Shown piece after piece: positions 31,416-36,438 of a stretch of 36,438 nucleotides of DNA. Origin of the DNA: Variovorax boronicumulans NBRC 103145 (GTDB lineage: Bacteria > Pseudomonadota > Gammaproteobacteria > Burkholderiales > Burkholderiaceae_C). How positions within the stretch are numbered: position 1 is the first letter of the stretch; the number at the start of each line of letters is the position of its first letter. The stretch lies in assembly GCF_001591345.1 (NCBI RefSeq), contig NZ_BCUS01000062.1, forward strand, positions 1-36,438, in the 5' to 3' direction. Below the pieces are notes generated by a model, which had not been told where the DNA came from, ran no database searches, and saw only the letters and a list, made by a program, of their open reading frames with translations. The translations under genes were made by a program, and so were the position numbers.

Positions 31416-33371
31416 TCAGGAGGCCAGCAGGCCGGCCACGCGCTGGCGCAGCGTCTCGGGCTGCACTTCCTGCGGCGCCACGGGGTGGCCGACGCGCAGG
31501 CCCACGCGGCTGAAGAAGCCGCGACGGAAAGGCTTGGCCATGGCGACCTGCTGGCCGCCGCGCAGCTCGATGCGGCTGAAGTACGAGCCCCAGAGGTTGG
31601 TCAGCGCCATCGGGACCACGGGCGGTTCGATGCCTTCGGCGCGCGCGCCCTCGAGGATCTTCATCACGCCGCCCTTGAAGGGCTGCAGCTCGCCGTCGCG
31701 CGTGATCGCACCTTCGGGGAAGATGCCCAGCAGGTCGCCCGCGCGCAGCACGCCGATGGCCTTGGCAAAGGCCGCCTCGTACGCGGCCGGGTCTTCCTTC
31801 TGCGGCGCGATCGGGATGGCCTTGGCCAGCTTGAACAGCCAGCCGAGCACCGGCACCTTGAAGATGCGGTGGTCCATGATGAAGCGGATGGGGCGCGGGC
31901 TCGCGGCCATCAGCAGCACCGCGTCGATGAAGCTCACGTGGTTGCACACCAGCACGGCGGCGCCCTCGGTGGGAATGTGCTGGTCGTCCTTGATGTCGAA
32001 GCGGTACACGAAGCGCGACAGCACCCAGGCCACGAAGCGCAGCAGGTACTCGGGCACCAGCATGAAGATGTAGAACGCCACCACCGCGTTGGCGATGCCG
32101 GTGAACAGGAAGATCTGCGGGATGGTGAAGCCCGCGCCCAGCAGCGCACCCGCCAGCACCGAGCTGCCGATCATGAAAAGCGCGTTCAGGATGTTGTTCG
32201 CCGCGATGATCCGCGCGCGGTGCGTGGGCTGGCTGCGCAGCTGGATCAGCGCGTACATCGGCACGCTGTACAGGCCCGCGAAGAGCGACAGCAGCCCCAG
32301 GTCGGCCATCACGCGCCAGTGCGCCGGCTGCTGCATGAAGGCGCCCAGGCCCATGCCCGTCACCGGGGGCAGCGCGCGCGAGGCAAAGTACAGGTCGATG
32401 GCGAACACGCTCATGCCGATGGCGCCCAGCGGCACCAGGCCGATCTCGACCTGCCGGCGGCTCAGCGTCTCGCACAGCAGCGAGCCCACGCCGATGCCCA
32501 CCGAGAACACCACCAAGAGCAGCGAGGCCACCTGCTCGTCGCCGTGCAGCACTTCCTTCGCGAAGCTGGGGAACTGGCTCAGGAACACCGCGCCGAAGAA
32601 CCACATCCACGAGATGCCCAGCAGCGAGCGGAACACCACGATGTTCTCGCGCGCCAGCATCAGGTTGCGCCAGGTTTCGCTGAAGGGGTTCCAGTTGATG
32701 ACTAGGCTGGGATCGGTGGCCGGCGCGGGCGGAATGGCCTGCGCCACGCCGCGCCCCACCAGCGCCAGCAGCAGGCAGGCCACGGCCACCGTGGTGTGGC
32801 CGATCTGCGGCATCGCCACCAGCAGCCCGCCCGCCACCTGGCCCAGCAGGATGGCGACGAAGGTGCCCATCTCAACCATGCCGTTGCCGCCCGTGAGCTC
32901 GCGCGAATCGAGCACCTGTGGCAGGTAGGCGAACTTGACCGGCCCGAACAGCGTGGAATGCAGCCCCATGAGGAACACGCAGCCCAGCAGCACCACCGCG
33001 TCGGCGCGCACGAAGCCCCAGGCGGCGATCACCATGATCGCGATCTCGAGGTTCTTGACGAAGCGGATCATCTTCGTCTTGTCGAACTTGTCGGTCAGCT
33101 GCCCGGCCGTGGCCGAGAACAGCAGGAAGGGCAGGATGAACAGCGCACCGATCACCAGCCCCGCCATGGCCGGCGGCATCCAGCTCAGTTGCAGCTGGTA
33201 GGTCACCATGACGGTGAAGGCGAACTTGAAGAGGTTGTCGTTCGCGGCCCCCGCGAACTGGGTCCAGAAGAAGGGCGCGAAGCGCCGCTGGCCGAGCAGG
33301 GCGAACTGGTTCGCGTGGGCGTTGGGCTCATGCACCACGGGCGCGGGCGCGGCGGCGGCGGGGGTTGTCAT
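31416..33371 (-). CDS. LplT-like MFS lysophospholipid transporter fused to PlsC acyltransferase
   Basis: A 651-residue inner-membrane fusion. Residues 1 to about 430 are an LplT-type major facilitator with twelve hydrophobic segments: FFWTQFAGAANDNLFKFAF, GQLTDKFDKTKMIRFVK, FLMGLHSTLFGPVKFAYLP and ELTGGNGMVEMGTF are group signatures. Residues about 455-651 are a PlsC-like acyltransferase with NHVSFID (His478, Asp483) and FPEGAIT (551-557). LplT flips lysophospholipids inward, and the acyltransferase then re-esterifies them. In many bacteria a third domain, acyl-ACP synthetase, follows (Aas); it is absent here. The start at ATG 33371 has GAGGAG ten bases upstream; the TTG at 33380 is too close to that site. 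The two membrane activities are probably coupled for phospholipid repair. Confidence 0.93.
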   Translation of the reverse strand: MTTPAAAAPAPVVHEPNAHANQFALLGQRRFAPFFWTQFAGAANDNLFKFAFTVMVTYQLQLSWMPPAMAGLVIGALFILPFLLFSATAGQLTDKFDKTKMIRFVKNLEIAIMVIAAWGFVRADAVVLLGCVFLMGLHSTLFGPVKFAYLPQVLDSRELTGGNGMVEMGTFVAILLGQVAGGLLVAMPQIGHTTVAVACLLLALVGRGVAQAIPPAPATDPSLVINWNPFSETWRNLMLARENIVVFRSLLGISWMWFFGAVFLSQFPSFAKEVLHGDEQVASLLLVVFSVGIGVGSLLCETLSRRQVEIGLVPLGAIGMSVFAIDLYFASRALPPVTGMGLGAFMQQPAHWRVMADLGLLSLFAGLYSVPMYALIQLRSQPTHRARIIAANNILNALFMIGSSVLAGALLGAGFTIPQIFLFTGIANAVVAFYIFMLVPEYLLRFVAWVLSRFVYRFDIKDDQHIPTEGAAVLVCNHVSFIDAVLLMAASPRPIRFIMDHRIFKVPVLGWLFKLAKAIPIAPQKEDPAAYEAAFAKAIGVLRAGDLLGIFPEGAITRDGELQPFKGGVMKILEGARAEGIEPPVVPMALTNLWGSYFSRIELRGGQQVAMAKPFRRGFFSRVGLRVGHPVAPQEVQPETLRQRVAGLLAS

Positions 33372-33405
33372 GCGATGCAATCTCCTCTTTGTCTTCTACC
33401 GCTGC

Positions 33406-33424
33406 GCCACGGGCGTTCCGTGGC
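33406..33424. other. Perfect 7-bp stem hairpin between ceramidase-like gene and LplT-PlsC gene
   Basis: GCCACGG and CCGTGGC are exact inverses with a five-base loop GCGTT. The structure lies ten bases downstream of the ceramidase-like stop and about 35 bases upstream of the LplT-PlsC start on the minus strand. It is a possible terminator without T-tract or a leader hairpin. Confidence 0.4.
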
Positions 33425-33433
33425 CAAGCCGCG

Positions 33434-34291
33434 TCATGCCGCGATGGCGGCTGGGTCGGGATTGTGCCGCAGCAGCGTCGCGCGCCAGCCCTTTTCAAGG
33501 CGGTACAGCGCCATCAGCACAGGCAGGCCGGCCAGCGACGCCACCAGGTGCTTGAGGGTGTGGCCCGACACGAGGTGGCCGGTGGCTTCGTAGATGGCGT
33601 GATCGCCCAGTTCGAAGGCCTTGGCCACCACATAGAACGCGATCACCCAGCCCAGCTTGAGCCCGACGGCGCCGCGCATCGGCGTGGCCAGCGCCAGCGT
33701 GAGCACCACCGCCATGCCGCCGAACTGCACCAGCGCCCACGGCAGCACATTGCCGGTTTCCTGGCAGACCTCGGCCGCCAGCAGGCCGGCCGTGAGCACG
33801 AACCAGGCGGCCGGCCAGCCGGCGCGCTGGCTGACGCGCTCGCAGACGGCGATGCCGATCAGGCCCGCGAAGGCCACGGCCATGCCGGCGCGGTCGGCGG
33901 CCAGGCGGGGCGCGTCGGGCAGCAGGTGATAGAAGGCCGAGCCGGCGGCGGTGGCGATCAGGCCGGCGAAGAACAGCCAGGCGCAGTCCAGCGTGTTGTC
34001 GGGCGGGTCGTTGGCGGGCGGCGCCAGCGGGAACCCGGCCAGCGCCTCCTGGTGCGAGCGGTCGATGCGGTTGAGCCGGTACAGCCCCAAGCAGCCGATG
34101 GCCAGGAACGGCAGGTTGCTCAGCACGTCCATCGCGTTGGGCAGATGAAACAGCGGCCGGTTGTCGGCGAACACGGAGGCGATCGCCACGTCGGCGGCCG
34201 GCAGCGCCGGGCCGAAGAAGGCGATCAGCAAGAGCAGCGCGAAGGTGAACAACAGTCCGCGTTCGCGGCGTGTCAGGGTGGGCAGAAGCAT
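33434..34291 (-). CDS. Ceramidase-like CREST-superfamily membrane protein
   Basis: A 285-residue protein with about seven hydrophobic segments. The CREST (alkaline ceramidase, PAQR, Per1) metal-hydrolase pattern is present: SAFYHLLPD with Ser118, His122 and Asp126, Asp133 in ADRAGM, and a late HTLKH with His244 and His248. In alkaline ceramidases these residues hold zinc and cleave amide-linked fatty acid. Bacteria of this group usually lack ceramide, so the true substrate may be another amide lipid or a lysolipid; this is open. It is followed 62 bases later by the LplT-PlsC gene, which also concerns membrane lipids. It is divergent from an HTH regulator. The start at 34291 is the first ATG giving a good first helix. 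Confidence 0.85.
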   Translation of the reverse strand: MLLPTLTRRERGLLFTFALLLLIAFFGPALPAADVAIASVFADNRPLFHLPNAMDVLSNLPFLAIGCLGLYRLNRIDRSHQEALAGFPLAPPANDPPDNTLDCAWLFFAGLIATAAGSAFYHLLPDAPRLAADRAGMAVAFAGLIGIAVCERVSQRAGWPAAWFVLTAGLLAAEVCQETGNVLPWALVQFGGMAVVLTLALATPMRGAVGLKLGWVIAFYVVAKAFELGDHAIYEATGHLVSGHTLKHLVASLAGLPVLMALYRLEKGWRATLLRHNPDPAAIAA

Positions 34292-34389
34292 GGCGTTCCT
34301 CGGTGGGGTGGTGGCTGGCGGGTGGAATCTAGTTGCCAGCCCTCCCCCAGGCATCGAGAATCGATACGAGGCACTATTTCACTCCCTTC

Positions 34390-34408
34390 GGTATCCTTTT
34401 TCTATACC
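34390..34408. promoter_or_regulatory. Inverted repeat GGTAT-N9-ATACC before HTH regulator
   Basis: GGTAT (34390-34394) and ATACC (34404-34408) are perfect inverses separated by nine T-rich bases, 21 bases before the regulator start. The intergenic region (34292-34429) serves divergent genes. A palindrome here is a natural operator or an overlapping promoter site; the protein that binds it is not known. Confidence 0.45.
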
Positions 34409-34429
34409 TTCAACCCGTACCCTCCCTTC

Positions 34430-35164
34430 ATGAGCACCACCGTCGACCTGGTCCAGGCCCTCAAGAACGAACTCAAAAGCGCCCGCATGACGTATGCCGA
34501 CCTGGCCCGGTCGCTGGACATGGCGGAGTCCAGCGTCAAGCGCATGCTGGCCAAGAGCGACATGCCGCTGTCGCGCGTCGATGCGATCTGCCGCGCCCTG
34601 AAGATCGATTTCGCCGAGCTGGCGCGGCGCGTGGCCGACGCCCAGCCGCTGCTGAAGGAGCTGACCCACGAGCAGGAAAAGGCCGTGGTCAAGGACAAGA
34701 AGCTGCTGCTGGTGGCGATCAGCGTGCTGAGCCAGTGGACGCTGGAGCAGATCGTGTCGTCGTACCGGATCACCGAGGCCGAGTGCATCGGCTGCCTGGC
34801 GCAGCTGGACCGCATCGGCATCATCGAGCTGCGCCCGCTCAACCGGTACCGCCTGAAGCTCGCGAAGACCTTCCGCTGGCGCCCGCACGGCCCGGTGATG
34901 GAGTTCTTCCGCGAGAACGTGGTGCTCGACTACTACAAGGGCGGTTTCGACGGCCCGGCCGAGGGCCTGCTGCTGGTGCACGGCTCGATCAGCCGGTCGC
35001 TGGCGCCCGCCTTCATGGAGCGGCTGCAGCGCGTGGCGCAAGACTTTGCGCAGCAGCACCAGACCGACCAGAAGCTGTCGGCCAAGGACCGCGAGGGCTA
35101 CACCCTGCTGCTGGGCATGCGCAACTGGGAATTCGAACTCTTCACCCGCCTGCGGCGGAACTGA
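34430..35164 (+). CDS. XRE-type helix-turn-helix transcriptional regulator
   Basis: A 244-residue protein with an N-terminal lambda-repressor-like HTH at about residues 18-62 (MTYADLARSLDMAESSVKRML, then LSRVDAICRALKIDFAELAR). From about 85 to 140 there is a second winged-helix-like part (LLLVAISVLSQWTLEQIVSSYRITEAECIGCL, IELRPLNRYRLKLAK), then a helical C-terminal domain. It resembles a group of betaproteobacterial regulators of unknown ligand. It is divergent from the ceramidase-like gene, which it may control, and the GGTAT/ATACC inverted repeat lies just before its start. It converges with pyrF seven bases after its stop. No metal-binding cysteine cluster is evident. Regulatory target is inferred from position only. 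Confidence 0.87.
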   Translation: MSTTVDLVQALKNELKSARMTYADLARSLDMAESSVKRMLAKSDMPLSRVDAICRALKIDFAELARRVADAQPLLKELTHEQEKAVVKDKKLLLVAISVLSQWTLEQIVSSYRITEAECIGCLAQLDRIGIIELRPLNRYRLKLAKTFRWRPHGPVMEFFRENVVLDYYKGGFDGPAEGLLLVHGSISRSLAPAFMERLQRVAQDFAQQHQTDQKLSAKDREGYTLLLGMRNWEFELFTRLRRN

Positions 35165-35171
35165 AGGCCCG

Positions 35172-35996
35172 TCAGGGCTTCGCTGCTTCCAATGCGTCGC
35201 GCGTGGTGCGCGCCGCGTTCTTCGCCGCGTCGGCGAAGTCTTCGCCCGACGAGGCGTAGATGATCGCCCGCGACGAGTTCACGATGATCGGCGCGTCGGC
35301 GCGCCAGCCGGCGCGCACGGTGGCGACCGCGTCGCCGCCCTGGGCACCGACGCCCGGGATCAGGAGCGGCACCGTCGGCGCGAGTTCGCGCACGCGCTCG
35401 ATCTCGGCCGGGTAGGTCGCGCCCACCACGAGGCCGAGCTGGCCGTTGAGGTTCCACGGGCCCTGCGCCAGGCGGGCGACGTGCTCGTACAGGAAGGGCT
35501 GGCCCTCGACGCTGGCCAGGCGCTGGCCCTGCAGGTCGGAACCGCCGGGGTTGCTGGTGCGGCACAGCAGGAAGGCGCCCTTGCCTTCGTACTGGAGATA
35601 CGGCGCGACCGAGTCGAAGCCCATGAAGGGCGACAGGGTCACGGCGTCGGCGCCGTAGCGCTCGAAGGCTTCGAGCGCGTACTGCTCGGCGGTGGAGCCG
35701 ATGTCGCCGCGCTTGGCGTCCAGGATGGTGGGCACATGGGGCGCGTTGCGGCGCATGTGCTCCATCAGGCGTTCGAGCTGGTCTTCGGCGCGGTGGGCCG
35801 CGAAGTAGGCGATCTGGGGCTTGAAGGCGATGACCAGGTCGGCCGTCGCGTCGACGATGCGCGCGCAGAAGTCATAGATGCGGCTGGCGTCGCCCTTGTA
35901 CGCCCCCGGGAATTTGGCTGGCTCCGGGTCGAGGCCCACGCAGAGCAACGAACCGTTGGTTTGCTGTGCAGCGGCCAGCTTGTCGAGGAAAGTCAT
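35172..35996 (-). CDS. pyrF: Orotidine 5'-phosphate decarboxylase (type 2)
   Basis: A 274-residue enzyme for the last step of UMP synthesis, removing CO2 from orotidine monophosphate. The catalytic motif is DAKRGDIGST with Asp93, Lys95 and Asp98. The type-2 form is recognised by length (about 270) and segments CVGLDPEP, KPQIAYFAAH, TLSPFMGFDS, LCRTSNPGG and IPGVGAQGGD. It is followed by a convergent HTH gene. It starts 33 bases after the stop of the uracil-DNA glycosylase gene on the same strand, so read-through is possible. The ATG at 35996 gives the standard N-terminus MTFLDKLAAA. Confidence 0.96.
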   Translation of the reverse strand: MTFLDKLAAAQQTNGSLLCVGLDPEPAKFPGAYKGDASRIYDFCARIVDATADLVIAFKPQIAYFAAHRAEDQLERLMEHMRRNAPHVPTILDAKRGDIGSTAEQYALEAFERYGADAVTLSPFMGFDSVAPYLQYEGKGAFLLCRTSNPGGSDLQGQRLASVEGQPFLYEHVARLAQGPWNLNGQLGLVVGATYPAEIERVRELAPTVPLLIPGVGAQGGDAVATVRAGWRADAPIIVNSSRAIIYASSGEDFADAAKNAARTTRDALEAAKP

Positions 35997-36029
35997 GGGG
36001 CCCGATTTTACGGACCCCGCCCGCCGGCC

Positions 36030-36438
36030 TCAGGCCGAAGGGGTGACCTGCTCCGCGGCCAGGCACAGGTCGGCCCAGGCGCGGGCCTTGTCGGCCGGGT
36101 TGCGCAGCAGGTAGGCGGGGTGGTAGGTGGCCACCACCGGCACGCCGTTGGCCGACGCCAGCGGCACGGCGCGACCGCGCAGCTTGCCCAGCGGATCGCG
36201 GCTTTGCATCAGGCTCTGCGCGGCCAGCGGGCCCATCGCCAGCACGACGCACGGCGCCAGCGCCGCCGCGTGGGCGTCGAAGTCGGCGTCGATCGGCTGC
36301 GGGCTGCCGGGCTGGCCGGCGGCCACGCCGCGGTGCGTGCGCATCAGGTGCACGGGCGTGCGGCCGTCGTGCAGCTTCAGCGCGCGCAGCATGTTGTCGA
36401 GCAGGCGGCCGGCGTCGCCCGCGAAGGGCTCGCCGTGG
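36030..36438 (-). CDS. Uracil-DNA glycosylase family 4-like, C-terminal part (5' end outside window)
   Basis: The visible 135 residues begin HGEPFAGDAGRLLDNMLR, the end of the GEAPG...GxPFxGxAGxLLD motif of family 4/5 uracil-DNA glycosylases. The C-terminal motif is VPVVATYHPAYLLRNPADKARAWADL, where the HP(A/S)xLLR loop grips the DNA minor groove. Between them are AALAPCVVLAMGPLAAQSLM and a LGKLRGR segment. It removes uracil from DNA. The upstream half, with the iron-sulfur cysteines, is beyond the window edge, so family 4 cannot be told from its relatives with certainty. It lies upstream of pyrF on the same strand. Confidence 0.88.
   Translation of the reverse strand, partial: HGEPFAGDAGRLLDNMLRALKLHDGRTPVHLMRTHRGVAAGQPGSPQPIDADFDAHAAALAPCVVLAMGPLAAQSLMQSRDPLGKLRGRAVPLASANGVPVVATYHPAYLLRNPADKARAWADLCLAAEQVTPSA

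Noticed and set aside
1..36438. CRISPR array, tRNA or rRNA genes, prophage or insertion-sequence genes
   Set aside because: No regular spaced repeats, no tRNA-like or rRNA sequences and no transposase, integrase or phage structural proteins were recognised by reading; a dedicated RNA-gene scan was not possible.

Overview
The window is a high-GC stretch of a betaproteobacterial chromosome. Gene content and protein style point to the Comamonadaceae, most likely Variovorax or a close relative; this is inference from gene families, not a database match. Both edges cut genes: the 3' end of a vgrG at the left and the 3' part of a family-4-type uracil-DNA glycosylase at the right. No rRNA, tRNA, CRISPR array or transposase gene was seen. 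The only gene-free stretches over 100 bp are short intergenic regions, the longest about 285 bp.

Bases 1-4970 (+) are a type VI secretion (T6SS) effector cassette: VgrG end, DUF4123 adaptor, two DUF3304 lipoproteins (likely immunity proteins), a Tle1-type phospholipase (DUF2235) and a small three-helix membrane protein. Most neighbours are coupled by 4-base stop/start overlaps. The second lipoprotein ORF begins with a frameshifted copy of the first ~130 bp of the phospholipase gene, the scar of a tandem duplication. By eye the cassette is less GC-rich than what follows, as is common for effector islands.

Bases 4984-11528 (-) form a six-gene 5-oxoproline (pyroglutamate) operon. It encodes two membrane proteins (DUF969, DUF979), pyroglutamyl peptidase, PxpA, a PxpB-PxpC fusion and a biotin carboxylase-BCCP fusion. 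A divergent GntR/FCD regulator (11813) shares a promoter region rich in inverted repeats. The carboxylase plus PxpBC together carry the domain set of urea carboxylase. A LysE-type exporter follows the regulator.

Bases 13241-18401 (-) carry an Fe3+/phosphate-ester-type ABC importer (ATPase, two-domain permease, binding protein) whose last gene is coupled by a GTGA overlap to L-serine dehydratase sdaA. A divergent LysR regulator overlaps serB (phosphoserine phosphatase). The set could take up and degrade a serine-related compound such as phosphoserine.

Bases 20181-28163 hold housekeeping and conserved genes: recG, a membrane-anchored TIGR01777 epimerase-like protein with DUF4166 (-), the queuosine genes queA-tgt (+), a small exported protein (-) and an SDR dehydrogenase (+), closed by a perfect 32-bp bidirectional terminator.

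Bases 28182-36438 contain DUF3597, a zinc-ribbon membrane protein, a 167-bp imperfect palindromic element, a two-gene exported protein unit (with DUF2145), an LplT-PlsC fusion for phospholipid remodelling, a ceramidase-like (CREST) membrane hydrolase divergent from an HTH regulator, pyrF and the partial uracil-DNA glycosylase.
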